From NCBI RefSeq assembly GCF_000420165.1, contig NZ_ATUK01000012.1:248001-312000 (forward strand): 64,000 nt of DNA, read 5' to 3'. The stretch is from Thioalkalivibrio sp. AKL19. GTDB taxonomy: Bacteria; Pseudomonadota; Gammaproteobacteria; Ectothiorhodospirales; Ectothiorhodospiraceae. Made by a program: the position numbers and the translations under genes. The notes under the pieces are model-generated. The model searched no databases. It saw nothing but the letters and a program-made list of their open reading frames with translations, and was not told where the DNA came from. Below are positions 40,136 to 49,121 of the stretch, in pieces (within the stretch, counting starts at the first letter, position 1; every line of letters begins with the position of its first letter).

Positions 40136-41558
40136 ACAACGCCGCCGCGGCGGGGTCCGCGCCCTGCTGCTGCTGGCCGCCCTGGTCTACGGCCTCGGCC
40201 TGCCGGCGATGGCCCAGACGACCGGGCCCGCGGCCGGCGACCTCTCGCAGGGCGCGGTCGAGGCCCCGGTCACCCCCGGAGCTGCCCGCGACAGCGGCGC
40301 CCCGGCCGCCCCCATCACCCCCGAGGGCGACCGTTTCACCGACCGCATCCTGGCCGTAGTGGGCGACGATGTGATCACCCAGCGCGAGCTGGTGGAACGC
40401 ATGAACCTGGTCGCTCAGCAGATGGTCGAGCGCGGCAACCGCCCCCCGGACCAGGACACCCTGGCACGCCAGGTGATGGAGCGCCTGATCGTCGAGCGCG
40501 TGCAGCTGCAGGAGGCCGAGCGCGTCGGCGTCAACATCGACGAGATGACCCTGAACCGCGCGATGGAGAATATCGCCCGCGAAAACCGCATGACGCTGCC
40601 GCAACTGCGCCGGGCGCTGATGCAGGACGGGGTGGACTTCAACGCCTTTCGCGAACAGATCCGCCACGAACTGACCGTCAACCAGCTGCAGCGCCGCCAG
40701 GTCGATCAGCGCATCCGCGTCTCCGACCAGGAGATCGCCGACCTGATCACCTCCGAGAGCGGTGCCATTGACCGCGGGGTGCGCTATCGCATCGCGCAGA
40801 TCATGGTCGCCCTGCCGCAAGGAGCCGACGCCCGGCAGATCGCCGAGGCACGCGAGAAGGCCGAATCGCTGCGCGAGCGTGTGCGCGAGGGCGAGGACTT
40901 CGCCACCGTCGCGGTCAGTGAATCCGAAGGGCCACATGCCCTGGAGGGCGGCGATCTCGGCTGGCGCTCGGCGGGCGAGATCCCCACCGTGTTCGCGCGC
41001 GAAGCCGTGCTGATGCGTACCGGCGAGGTCAGTGACGTCCTGCGCTCGCCCAGCGGCTTCCACATCATGAAGCTGCTGGACCGCGAGGGCGGTGACCAGA
41101 CCCGCGTGCAGCAGACCCGCGTGCGCCACATCCTGATCAGTCCGGACCAGGTCCGCAGCGACGAGGACGCCCGCCGCCAGGCCCAGTCCCTGTACAACCG
41201 CATCCGCGAGGGCGCGAGCTTCGAGGACCTGGCACGCGCCAACTCGGATGACCCCGGATCGGCCGCCCAGGGCGGCACCCTCGGCTGGGTCAGCCCGGGC
41301 GAACTGGTGCCCGGCTTCGAGGAGGCCATGGACGCCCTGGAACCGGGCGTGGTGAGCGAACCGGTGGAGAGCCAGTTCGGCTGGCACATCATCGAGGTCC
41401 TGGAGCGCCGCGAGGTCGACACCTCGCGCGAGCAGATCCGGGCCCGTGCCCGCGAGATCCTGCAAAACCGCAAGCGCGAGGAAGAACTCGAGTTGTGGCT
41501 GCGCCGCCTGCGGGACGAGGCCTATGTCGAATACCGGGTCGACGGCTTCGGCTCCTGA
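40119..41558 (+). CDS. surA: Periplasmic chaperone and peptidyl-prolyl isomerase SurA
   Basis: SurA escorts outer-membrane proteins across the periplasm. The 479-residue protein has a signal peptide (about 1-33, AMAQ), an N-terminal helical chaperone domain (DRILAVVGDDVITQRELVERM), two parvulin domains (about 235-330 and 345-440: GGDLGWRSAGEIP, GGTLGWVSPGELVPGFEEAM) and a final helix. It overlaps both lptD and pdxA, so the three are probably co-translated. Confidence 0.96.
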   Translation: MTHVPEQRRRGGVRALLLLAALVYGLGLPAMAQTTGPAAGDLSQGAVEAPVTPGAARDSGAPAAPITPEGDRFTDRILAVVGDDVITQRELVERMNLVAQQMVERGNRPPDQDTLARQVMERLIVERVQLQEAERVGVNIDEMTLNRAMENIARENRMTLPQLRRALMQDGVDFNAFREQIRHELTVNQLQRRQVDQRIRVSDQEIADLITSESGAIDRGVRYRIAQIMVALPQGADARQIAEAREKAESLRERVREGEDFATVAVSESEGPHALEGGDLGWRSAGEIPTVFAREAVLMRTGEVSDVLRSPSGFHIMKLLDREGGDQTRVQQTRVRHILISPDQVRSDEDARRQAQSLYNRIREGASFEDLARANSDDPGSAAQGGTLGWVSPGELVPGFEEAMDALEPGVVSEPVESQFGWHIIEVLERREVDTSREQIRARAREILQNRKREEELELWLRRLRDEAYVEYRVDGFGS

Positions 41559-42582
41559 TCCGCGCGGGGCCCCTCCGGTCCCGCGCCTGGCCCTGACCGC
41601 CGGCGACCCGGCCGGGATCGGGCCGGACCTGCTGATTGCCATGGCCCGGCAGCGCGGCCAGGCTCAGCGTGTCGCGATCGCCGATCCCGGCGTCCTGGAG
41701 GCCCGTGCCCGCCAGCTCGGCGAGCCCCTGCGCCTGGTGCACTTCGATCCGGAACGCCCACGCGAGGTCACCCCGGCCCACACCCTCGAGATCCTGCCCG
41801 TGCCAGTGGCCCGCCCGGTGGTCGCCGGAACCCTGGACCCGGCCAACGCCGAACACGTGCTGGCCCTGCTCGCCACGGCCGCCGACGGCTGCCTGGACGG
41901 ACGCTTCGAGGCGATCGTCACCGGGCCGGTCCACAAGGGCGTAATCAATCGTGCCGGGATTACCTTCAGCGGGCACACCGAGTGGCTGGCCGAACGCGCC
42001 GGGGCCCCGATGCCAGTGATGATGCTGGCGACCGAGACCCTCCGGGTCGCGCTGGTGACCACCCACCTGCCGCTGCGCGCGGTCCCCGATGCCATCACCG
42101 CCGAACGCCTGGAGACCGTAACCCGCGTCCTGCACCACGACCTGCGGCGCGACTTCGGCATCGAGGAACCCGTGATCGCGGTCTGCGGCCTGAACCCGCA
42201 CGCCGGCGAGGATGGCGTGCTCGGACGCGAGGAAATCGAGATCATCACCCCTACCCTGGACCGCCTGCGGGATACCGGCATGCAACTGCGCGGCCCCCTC
42301 CCGGCCGACACTGCGTTCACCCCGCGCGCCCTGGAGGGCGTCGATGCCGTGCTCGCCATGTATCACGACCAGGGGCTCCCGGTCCTCAAGCACTCCGGTT
42401 TCGGCGGCGCCATCAACGTCACCCTGGGCCTGCCCTTCATCCGCACATCGGTGGACCACGGCACCGCGCTGGACCTGGCCGGCACCGGGCGCGCCGAGGT
42501 CGGCAGCTTCCAGGCCGCCGAACGCCTGGCCGAAACCCTCGCGGCCCGCGCCGCCGCCCGCCGGAGCACCACCAGGGCATGA
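41524..42582 (+). CDS. pdxA: 4-hydroxythreonine-4-phosphate dehydrogenase
   Basis: PdxA oxidises 4-phosphohydroxythreonine to the 3-amino-1-hydroxyacetone phosphate precursor used by PdxJ in vitamin B6 synthesis. The 352-residue product has TAGDPAGIGPDL at the N-terminus, VTGPVHKGVINRAG, FSGHTEWLAERAG and the metal-binding MYHDQGLPVLK. The ATG at 41524 overlaps surA by 35 bp and no other ATG or GTG precedes the conserved domain; the first roughly 20 residues are therefore less certain. Confidence 0.94.
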   Translation: MSNTGSTASAPDPRGAPPVPRLALTAGDPAGIGPDLLIAMARQRGQAQRVAIADPGVLEARARQLGEPLRLVHFDPERPREVTPAHTLEILPVPVARPVVAGTLDPANAEHVLALLATAADGCLDGRFEAIVTGPVHKGVINRAGITFSGHTEWLAERAGAPMPVMMLATETLRVALVTTHLPLRAVPDAITAERLETVTRVLHHDLRRDFGIEEPVIAVCGLNPHAGEDGVLGREEIEIITPTLDRLRDTGMQLRGPLPADTAFTPRALEGVDAVLAMYHDQGLPVLKHSGFGGAINVTLGLPFIRTSVDHGTALDLAGTGRAEVGSFQAAERLAETLAARAAARRSTTRA

Positions 42583-43382
42583 CCCGCATCAAGACCTCGT
42601 CGCCGATCCGCAAGCGCTTCGGCCAGAACTTCCTCCACGACGCCAGCATCCTCGGTCGCATCGTCGCGGCCATCGACCCGCAACCGGGCGACGCCGTGCT
42701 GGAAATTGGCCCCGGCCGGGGCGCCCTGACCGCTGCCCTGCTGGAACGCCTCGACCACCTCGTCGCCGTGGAGATCGACCGCGACCTCGCAGCCGGCCTG
42801 CGTGCGGGTTTCCCGCCCGAACGCCTGGAACTGCACGTGGGGGACGCCCTGGACATGCATCTGACCGAGCTCGGCACGCTGCCCGAACGGGGCTGGCGCG
42901 TGGTCGGCAACCTGCCCTACAACATCTCCACCCCGCTGATGTTCCACCTGCTGGAGCAGGTCGGCGCGATCCGCGACATGCACTTCCTGCTGCAACGCGA
43001 GGTGGTGGAACGCATGACCGCCGCCCCCGGCAGCAAGCGCTACGGACGCCTGACCGTGATGCTGGCTGCCCGCGCCTCGGCGACCGCCCTGTTCACCGTA
43101 CCCCCCGGGGCCTTCCACCCCCCGCCCAAGGTCTACTCCAGCGTGGTGCGCATCACGCCCCTGGCCGAGCCACGGGTCGCGCCCGCGCTGTACCCGACCT
43201 TCGCCCGGGTGGTGAACCAGGCGTTCTCCAGCCGCCGCAAGACGCTACGCCGCGGACTCTCCGGCCTGGCGGCGATCGCCGATCTCGAGGCCGCCGGCCT
43301 GGATCCGGGAGAACGCCCCGAGAACATCGACATCGGCGGGTTCGAGGCCCTGGCCCGACGCCTCCACGACGCCGTCGGCTGA
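42579..43382 (+). CDS. rsmA: 16S rRNA dimethyladenosine transferase
   Basis: RsmA (KsgA) dimethylates A1518 and A1519 of 16S rRNA late in 30S assembly. The 267-residue methyltransferase has KRFGQNFLHD, the SAM motif EIGPGRGALT and the catalytic NLPYNIST box. The C-terminal domain contains PPGAFHPPPKVYSSVV and NQAFSSRRKTL. The ATG overlaps the pdxA stop (ATGA). Confidence 0.97.
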   Translation: MTRIKTSSPIRKRFGQNFLHDASILGRIVAAIDPQPGDAVLEIGPGRGALTAALLERLDHLVAVEIDRDLAAGLRAGFPPERLELHVGDALDMHLTELGTLPERGWRVVGNLPYNISTPLMFHLLEQVGAIRDMHFLLQREVVERMTAAPGSKRYGRLTVMLAARASATALFTVPPGAFHPPPKVYSSVVRITPLAEPRVAPALYPTFARVVNQAFSSRRKTLRRGLSGLAAIADLEAAGLDPGERPENIDIGGFEALARRLHDAVG

Positions 43383-43416
43383 ACAGTCGGCGCCCACGAT
43401 CCGCTACCATGCACCC

Positions 43417-44394
43417 ATGGACCTGATCGTTGCCGATGTCGGCGGGACCAACACCCGCGTTGCCCGCGCCCGCCGCGACGCGGACGGCTGGTCGTTGCAC
43501 GAGATCCAGCGCTACCCCAGTCGCGAACACCCCGACCTCGCCAGCATCCTCGAATACTGGCGCCAAGAGCAGGCCACGGTGGATACCTTCGCCGCGGCCG
43601 GCCTAGCGGTCGCCGGCCCCGCGCATCACGGCCGGGCCCGCGTCACCAACCTGACCTGGCCACCACTGGACGCGGCCGCCCTGGGCGAGCGCCTGGACAT
43701 GCCGGTCACCCTGCTGAACGACTTTGCCGCCATCGGCGCCAGCCTCGACGCGCTGCAACCCGGGGACACCGCGACCCTGCAGGAGGCCACCCCCGACCCG
43801 GCCGGGCTGCGCCTGGTCGCGGGGGCCGGAACCGGCCTGGGCACCTGCCTGGTGGGGCCGCCCGGTACCGCCACCATCTACCCCGGGGAGGGCGGGCATG
43901 CCCGATTTTCGCCCAGCGGGCAGGAAGAGGCCGCGCTGGGCGACTTCGTGGCCCGCGAACTGGGATACTGCACCCGCGAGCACCTGCTGAGCGGGCGCGG
44001 GATCGCCCGCATCGGACGTTTCGAACTCGACCGGCAACCCGACCCGGACCTGGAGCAGGCCCTGGCCACCCCGGACCCGGCCGCCGCCATCGGCGACCTG
44101 GCGCAGGCGGGAAACCCCGCCGCCGGGACCGTGATCGACCGCTTCGTGAGCCTCTATGCCGGTCAACTGGCCGACATGGCCCTGACCGCGCTCCCCACCG
44201 GCGGGGTCTATCTGTCCGGCGGCATCGCCCCGCGCTGGGTCGACACCTTTCGCGGGCCCCACTTTCGCAGCGCCTTTCGCAATCGCCCACCGATGACCCA
44301 CCTGCTTGAGCAATTGCCCGTGGCCCTTATCATGCATCCCGAACCGGGCCTGCTCGGCGCAGCCGTCTGCGCGAGTCGGTCCGTGAAACCCTGA
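43417..44394 (+). CDS. glk: Glucokinase
   Basis: Glk phosphorylates glucose to glucose 6-phosphate with ATP. The 325-residue protein has the phosphate-1 motif DVGGTNTR at 8-15, the catalytic LLNDFAA region, VAGAGTGLGTCLV, and LPTGGVYLSGGIAP in the second lobe. This is the proteobacterial (non-ROK) glucokinase type. It lies between rsmA and apaG, where E. coli has no gene; the 34-bp gap suggests it belongs to the same operon. Confidence 0.93.
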   Translation: MDLIVADVGGTNTRVARARRDADGWSLHEIQRYPSREHPDLASILEYWRQEQATVDTFAAAGLAVAGPAHHGRARVTNLTWPPLDAAALGERLDMPVTLLNDFAAIGASLDALQPGDTATLQEATPDPAGLRLVAGAGTGLGTCLVGPPGTATIYPGEGGHARFSPSGQEEAALGDFVARELGYCTREHLLSGRGIARIGRFELDRQPDPDLEQALATPDPAAAIGDLAQAGNPAAGTVIDRFVSLYAGQLADMALTALPTGGVYLSGGIAPRWVDTFRGPHFRSAFRNRPPMTHLLEQLPVALIMHPEPGLLGAAVCASRSVKP

Positions 44395-44451
44395 GCCGGG
44401 GCTGCCCCGCGCACAGGCGTTTCCCGCTCACGAACCTGGAGCCACAACCGC

Positions 44452-44850
44452 ATGAACCAGCCCCAAGAGCACGACGCCGAAGACCACACCATCGAGATCG
44501 AGGTCTCCACTGCCTATGTGGAAGACCAGTCCGAACCCGATGACGACCGCTATGTCTTCGCCTATCACGTGGTGATCCGCAACGCGGGGGCGCTGACCGT
44601 GCAGTTGCTCAACCGCCACTGGATCATCCGCGACGGCCGTGACCAGACCCAGGAGGTCCGCGGCGAGGGCGTGGTCGGCGAGCAGCCGAGCATCGAACCC
44701 GGGGACAGCTTCGAATACACCAGTGGCACGGTGATCGAGACCCCCGTGGGCACCATGGAGGGCTCCTACGGCATGCGCGACGAACGCGGCAACACCTTCG
44801 ATGCGCCGATCCCGCCGTTCACCCTCTCCGTCCCGCGCACCCTGCACTAG
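44452..44850 (+). CDS. apaG: ApaG protein (Co2+/Mg2+ efflux-associated)
   Basis: A 132-residue ApaG-fold (FN3-like beta-sandwich) protein with YVFAYHVVIRNAGALTVQLLNRHWIIRDG and the EVRGEGVVGEQPSIEPGDSFEYTSGT segment. Its mutants affect divalent-cation resistance in E. coli and Salmonella, but the molecular role is unclear. It is immediately followed by apaH, the conserved order. Confidence 0.95.
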   Translation: MNQPQEHDAEDHTIEIEVSTAYVEDQSEPDDDRYVFAYHVVIRNAGALTVQLLNRHWIIRDGRDQTQEVRGEGVVGEQPSIEPGDSFEYTSGTVIETPVGTMEGSYGMRDERGNTFDAPIPPFTLSVPRTLH

Positions 44851-44864
44851 GCTCGGCCGACACG

Positions 44865-45698
44865 ATGGCACTGTACGCAGTGGGTGATCTCCAGGGCTGC
44901 CGGGATCCGCTGGACCGGCTCCTCGAGGAGGTGCGGTTCGACCCGGCCGGGGATCACCTATGGCTGGTTGGGGACCTGGTCAACCGTGGGCCGGACTCGC
45001 TGGGCTGCCTGCGCCGGGTCATGGACCTGGGCGATGCCGCCACGACGGTCCTCGGCAACCACGACCTCCACCTGCTCGCCACCGCACAGGGTGTCCGCAC
45101 GCCCGGCGGCAAGGACACCCTGCGCCCCGTGCTGGACGCCCCGGACGCCGCCGAGGTGCTGGACTGGCTGGCGCGGCGCCCACTGCTGCATTCCGACGCG
45201 GCCAGCGGCTGGACAATGGTGCATGCCGGATTGCCGCCGGCCTGGGACGTGGATGCCGCACACGCCGAAGCGCGACGGGTAGAGGCCGAGTTAAGCGACC
45301 CGGGACGCCGGCACGCGTTCCTGGAGGTGATGTTCGGCAACGAACCGGCGCAGTGGAACCCCGATCTCGACGGCTATGACCGCCTGCGTTATACCGTCAA
45401 CGCCTTGACCCGCATGCGCTACCTCACCCAGGAAGGGGCCCTGGAGTTCACCGGCAACGGCCCACCCGAGGAGGCGCCTCCCGGCCTTACGCCCTGGTTC
45501 CGGATGCCGGGCCGCGCGGCCGCCGGGCATCCGATCGTGTTCGGCCACTGGGCGGCGCTCGGGCATCGGGTGGGGGCGGACTGGCTGGCCCTGGACAGTG
45601 GCTGCGTCTGGGGCAACTGCCTGACGCTTGCCCGCCTGGATGACTCCGACGGCGATCCGACGCGCGTCACCACCTGGCAGGCACCCTGCCCCGCCTGA
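44865..45698 (+). CDS. apaH: Diadenosine tetraphosphatase
   Basis: ApaH hydrolyses Ap4A symmetrically to two ADP and can remove Np4 caps from RNA. The 277-residue PPP-family phosphatase carries GDLQGC, GDLVNRGPDS, GNHDLHLL and VHAGLPP, the metal and phosphate ligands in order. It ends the plus-strand run and its 3' end faces copy 2 of the structured element. Confidence 0.96.
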   Translation: MALYAVGDLQGCRDPLDRLLEEVRFDPAGDHLWLVGDLVNRGPDSLGCLRRVMDLGDAATTVLGNHDLHLLATAQGVRTPGGKDTLRPVLDAPDAAEVLDWLARRPLLHSDAASGWTMVHAGLPPAWDVDAAHAEARRVEAELSDPGRRHAFLEVMFGNEPAQWNPDLDGYDRLRYTVNALTRMRYLTQEGALEFTGNGPPEEAPPGLTPWFRMPGRAAAGHPIVFGHWAALGHRVGADWLALDSGCVWGNCLTLARLDDSDGDPTRVTTWQAPCPA

Positions 45699-45953
45699 TC
45701 CACCCGCTACCGCACACCACCTTCCGGGCACCCGCCTTCCATCCGGCCGCCTGCCTGGTTGTGGCTGGCCATAGTTCGTCCTTCGGTGTTTACGGTGCTT
45801 CTGTCCGGCCGCCTGCCAGGCGCTCTCTCGCGAGCGCACCGCGAGGTACTTCTTTGCTCGTGCAAAGAAGTACCCAAGAAACACGCCCGACTGCCGCGAC
45901 CCCGGCCCGCTGCGCGGGACGGGGTTTCCCTCGCTCCGAGGCTTTTCGCGGGC

Positions 45954-46000
45954 GGCGCTGAACTCGCTGCGCCTGCGGCTCCGCTCAGACATCCAGCGCC
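45954..46000. repeat. Core hairpin module, copy 2, first arm
   Basis: This 47-bp module matches the right-arm module of copy 1 (reverse complement). It is enclosed by the perfect stem GAGGCTTTTCGCGGG (45938-45952) and CCCGCGAAAAGCCTC (46022-46036). An insertion here separates the module from the closing strand by 21 bp, yet the stem is intact. Confidence 0.8.
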
Positions 46001-46295
46001 CCCGTTTCTGTTTTGAATCGTCCCGCGAAAAGCCTCTCCACTCGGCGCGACGACAACGGGGAGGTAGGTCCAAACAAGGGCTATCCCAGCGTTCTTGCCA
46101 ATGGATGATGGCTAGGTCTTCGGACATCTCGGGCACGCTCGGCCTTTGGCCGTTGCGTGCCGCGCCCGCGTAGCGGGCGCCGGGGGCTTTCGGGCGGCAA
46201 TGCCTCTGGTTAGGCGGAAGCGTAGGGATACGGTCGGTTTTGACCTTCCCCTCCCGTATGGAGCCCCTTGCGGAAGGGTTCTCGGGCCGGGAGAA

Positions 46296-46340
46296 GGCGC
46301 TGGATGTCTGAGCGAAGCGCAGCGTAGCGAGTTCAGCGCC
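46296..46340. repeat. Core hairpin module, copy 2, second arm
   Basis: A 45-bp version of the module that matches the left arm of copy 1 (reverse complement) with a 2-bp deletion and altered loop (AGCGAAGCGCAGCG). The outer stem GGGTTCTCGGGCCGG (46277-46291) pairs with CCGGCCCGAGGGCCC (46342-46356) apart from two positions. Confidence 0.78.
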
Positions 46341-46535
46341 GCCGGCCCGAGGGCCCTGGAGCAAGGTTCCCGGGCGAAATCCGGGTGCCCTTCTTTGGGT
46401 ACTTTCTTGGGCAAGCAAGAAAGTACCTCGCGGCGCGCTGGCGAGTCAGCGCTCGGCAGGTGGCCGGAGGAAAGCACCGTAAACACCAGATGCCGAACCA
46501 GGGCCGGCCTCTCCCGGGAGGCGGGCGAGACGCGG

Positions 46536-48050
46536 TCAGCGAAGGAAGAGGGAGTAGGCCGGGTTGCTGGTCTCCTCGTGCCACGGATACCCAACCTCCT
46601 TCAGGAACTCGCGGAACCGGGCCCGATCCTCGGCCGGGATCTGCATGCCGACCAGAACGCGCCCGTAGGCCGCCCCGTGATTGCGGTAATGGAACAGGCT
46701 GATGTTCCAGGTCTGCCCCATGTGGGTCAGGAAGTTCAGCAGCGCCCCGGGACGCTCCGGAAACTCGAAGCGGTAGATCCGCTCGTTGCGGACCTCGCCT
46801 CCGTGACCGCCGACCATGTGCCGCAGGTGCAGCTTGGCGACCTCGTTCTCGGTCATGTCGAGGACCTCGTAGCCGGCGTCCTCCAGCGCCTCCAGGATCT
46901 CCTGGCGCTCGACATCGCCACCCTCGAGCTTGATCCCCGCAAACACATGCGCGCGCTCGTCGTCCGCATAGCGATAGTTGAACTCGGTGATGCCGCGCTT
47001 TCCGATGGCCTCACAGAACTGGCGAAAGCTCCCCGGGCGCTCGGGGATGGTCACGGCGAACAGGGCCTCTCGATGCTCGCCGATCTCGGCACGCTCGGCC
47101 ACGTGGCGCAAGCGATCGAAGTTGATATTGGCCCCGCTGAGTACCGCCGCCAGGTTCGCGCCCTGCAGGCCCTCACGCTGGATGTACTGCTTCATGCCGG
47201 CGACCGCGAGGGCCCCGGCCGGCTCGGCCACCACGCGGGTATCGTCGAAGACATCCTTGATCGCCGCGCAGATGGAATCGGTATCCACCAGCAGGACCTC
47301 GTCGACCAGCTCGCGGCACAGGCGGAAGGTCTCCTTGCCGACCTGACGCACGGCCGCGCCGTCCGCGAAGATACCGACCTGCTTGAGGTTGACCCGGCGG
47401 TTCTGCTGCAACGCCTTGTACATCGAAGGCGCATCATCCGGCTCCACGCCGATGACCTTGATCTCCGGACGCAGGCGCTTGATGTAGGCCGCCATGCCGG
47501 CCGCCAGGCCACCACCCCCGATGCACACGAACACTGCGTCCAGTTCGCCCGGGTGCTGGCGCAGCAATTCCATCGCCACCGTGCCCTGCCCGGCGATCAC
47601 GTCGGGGTCGTCGAACGGGTGGATGAACGTGTAGCCATGCTTCTGTTCCAGCTCGCGGGCGTGCGCGGCGGCCTCGTCGAAGGAGTCCCCGTGGAGCACG
47701 GCCTTACCGCCAAACCGGCGGACCGCGGCGATCTTGATCGACGGTGTGGTCACCGGCATCACGATCACCGCCTTGATGCCCAGATGGTTGGCCCCCAGCG
47801 CGACCCCCTGGGCATGGTTGCCGGCGGACGCCGCCACCACGCCCTTGGCACGCTGCTCCGGGGTCAGCTGGGCGATCTTGTTGTAGGCGCCGCGCAGCTT
47901 GAAGGAGAACACCGGCTGCAGGTCCTCGCGCTTGAGCCACAACGTGGATCCCAGACGCTGCGACAGGGTCGGCATCGGGTCCAGTGGCGTCTCGCGCGCC
48001 ACGTCGTAGACGCGCGCCGTCAGGATCTTCTCTAGATAGGGGATTTTCAT
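46536..48050 (-). CDS. ilvA: Threonine dehydratase, biosynthetic
   Basis: IlvA deaminates threonine to 2-oxobutanoate, the first step of isoleucine synthesis. The 504-residue PLP enzyme has the PLP Lys51 in [11 protein letters not shown], the phosphate-binding GGGGLAAG loop, and two C-terminal ACT-like regulatory domains (about 325-500) for isoleucine and valine. The long form with two regulatory domains marks the biosynthetic rather than catabolic enzyme. Divergent from rpiA. Confidence 0.97.
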   Translation of the reverse strand: MKIPYLEKILTARVYDVARETPLDPMPTLSQRLGSTLWLKREDLQPVFSFKLRGAYNKIAQLTPEQRAKGVVAASAGNHAQGVALGANHLGIKAVIVMPVTTPSIKIAAVRRFGGKAVLHGDSFDEAAAHARELEQKHGYTFIHPFDDPDVIAGQGTVAMELLRQHPGELDAVFVCIGGGGLAAGMAAYIKRLRPEIKVIGVEPDDAPSMYKALQQNRRVNLKQVGIFADGAAVRQVGKETFRLCRELVDEVLLVDTDSICAAIKDVFDDTRVVAEPAGALAVAGMKQYIQREGLQGANLAAVLSGANINFDRLRHVAERAEIGEHREALFAVTIPERPGSFRQFCEAIGKRGITEFNYRYADDERAHVFAGIKLEGGDVERQEILEALEDAGYEVLDMTENEVAKLHLRHMVGGHGGEVRNERIYRFEFPERPGALLNFLTHMGQTWNISLFHYRNHGAAYGRVLVGMQIPAEDRARFREFLKEVGYPWHEETSNPAYSLFLR

Positions 48051-48087
48051 GGCGAAACCATAGCATGCGCGGGACTCACGGTTCCGC

Positions 48088-48117
48088 TTGTCCCGGGGGC
48101 GGAGCAGTGGGTATCCT
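48088..48117 (+). promoter_or_regulatory. Weak candidate promoter of rpiA
   Basis: TTGTCC (48088-48093) and TATCCT (48112-48117) are separated by 18 bp, about 36 bp upstream of the chosen rpiA start. Both boxes match four of six consensus bases, so this is a modest candidate. Confidence 0.35.
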
Positions 48118-48152
48118 CAATGGGTTATGGACCGTACATGCGAGAGACGTTG

Positions 48153-48815
48153 ATGAATCAGGACGAAATGAAAAAGGCGGTCGCCGAGGCGGCGCTGGAA
48201 CGGATCGAGAGCGGCTGGATCGTGGGCGTGGGCACCGGCTCCACCGCCAACTACTTCATCGACGCCCTGGCCGGCATCAAGGGCAAGATCGACGGTGCCG
48301 TAGCCTCCAGCGAGGCCAGCGCCGAGCGCCTGCGCGGGCATGGCATCGAGGTGCTGGACCTGAACTCCGCCGGCCCGCTGCCGATCTACGTCGACGGGGC
48401 CGACGAGGCCACCCGGCACCTGCACCTGACCAAGGGAGGCGGCGGCGCGCTGACCCGCGAGAAGATCGTCGCGGCAGCCTCGAAGACCTTCGTCTGCGTG
48501 GTCGACGAGACCAAGGTTGTGGACTACCTCGGTGCCTTCCCCCTGCCGGTCGAGGTCATCCCGATGGCGCGCAGCCATGTCGCACGCGCGCTCTCGAAGC
48601 TGGGCGGCAATCCCGAGCTGCGCGAGGGCTTCAAAACCGACAACGGCAACCTGATCCTCGATGTGCACAACCTGCGCATCATGAACCCGGTGGAGCTCGA
48701 ATCCGAGCTGGACCATATCGCCGGCGTCGTGACCAACGGCCTGTTCGCCCGGCGTCCCGCCGATGTCATGCTGGTCGGCTCCGCCGCGGGCGTCGAGGAG
48801 ATGGTCGCCCGGTAA
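48153..48815 (+). CDS. rpiA: Ribose-5-phosphate isomerase A
   Basis: RpiA interconverts ribose 5-phosphate and ribulose 5-phosphate in the pentose phosphate pathway. The 220-residue protein has [14 protein letters not shown] (phosphate loop), YVDGADEAT and [14 protein letters not shown]. The ATG at 48153 gives the family length; in-frame ATGs at 48120 and 48138 are possible but lie closer to the promoter. rpiA divergent from ilvA is the E. coli-like arrangement in many gammaproteobacteria. Confidence 0.96.
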   Translation: MNQDEMKKAVAEAALERIESGWIVGVGTGSTANYFIDALAGIKGKIDGAVASSEASAERLRGHGIEVLDLNSAGPLPIYVDGADEATRHLHLTKGGGGALTREKIVAAASKTFVCVVDETKVVDYLGAFPLPVEVIPMARSHVARALSKLGGNPELREGFKTDNGNLILDVHNLRIMNPVELESELDHIAGVVTNGLFARRPADVMLVGSAAGVEEMVAR

Positions 48816-48836
48816 CCACGGGCCGGATCGTTCGCC

Positions 48837-49046
48837 ATGACCGGGACCGGCAAGTGGCTGATCATCATCGGCGGGCTGATCATGGTGATCGGCCTGCTGT
48901 GGCCCTGGCTGGGCAAGATCCCCTGGGGACGACTGCCGGGGGACATCGTGATCGAGGGCGAGAACAGCCGCTTCTATTTCCCGGTCACCACGATGATCAT
49001 CGTCAGCGTGGTGATCTCGATCCTGCTGGCGCTTTTCAGGCGCTGA
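48837..49046 (+). CDS. DUF2905 small membrane protein
   Basis: A 69-residue protein with two membrane helices (about 6-24 and 48-66) separated by the conserved loop LGKIPWGRLPGDIVIEGENSRFYFP, which is the DUF2905 signature. Function is unknown. It starts 21 bp after rpiA and is followed by a strong terminator, so it is probably cotranscribed with rpiA. Confidence 0.88.
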   Translation: MTGTGKWLIIIGGLIMVIGLLWPWLGKIPWGRLPGDIVIEGENSRFYFPVTTMIIVSVVISILLALFRR

Positions 49047-49062
49047 TGATACCGCTGCAACC

Positions 49063-49097
49063 AAAAGGGCCGGGATCGCGAGATCCCGGCCCTTTTT
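49063..49097. terminator. Bidirectional intrinsic terminator
   Basis: A perfect 11-bp stem (49067-49077 with 49082-49092; GGGCCGGGATC) encloses the tetraloop GCGA. It is flanked by A4 on the left and T5 on the right, so it can stop transcription from both the DUF2905 gene (plus) and the rhodanese gene (minus), which converge here. Confidence 0.93.
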
Positions 49098-49121
49098 CTG
49101 GACGAGACGGAACGCCCCGGC

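Larger units (their letters stand above)
45758..46513. repeat. Structured non-coding element, copy 2 (inverted relative to copy 1)
   Basis: It is bounded by the same GGTGTTTACGGTG (45785-45797) and CACCGTAAACACC (46475-46487) ends as copy 1. Read in reverse complement it matches copy 1 through most of its 703-bp core, including the central CCTAGCCATCATCCA and GACCTACCTCCCCGTTGTCG segments. Differences include an insertion of about 18 bp in one stem and scattered substitutions in the central region. It lies between convergent apaH and ilvA. Frames through it shift between copies, so it is not coding. Confidence 0.9.

Noticed and set aside
45291-46594. Long minus-strand open frames (up to 375 codons) across copy 2 and into apaH
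   Set aside because: They run antisense to apaH and through hairpin arrays; the composition follows the repeat structure rather than protein coding.
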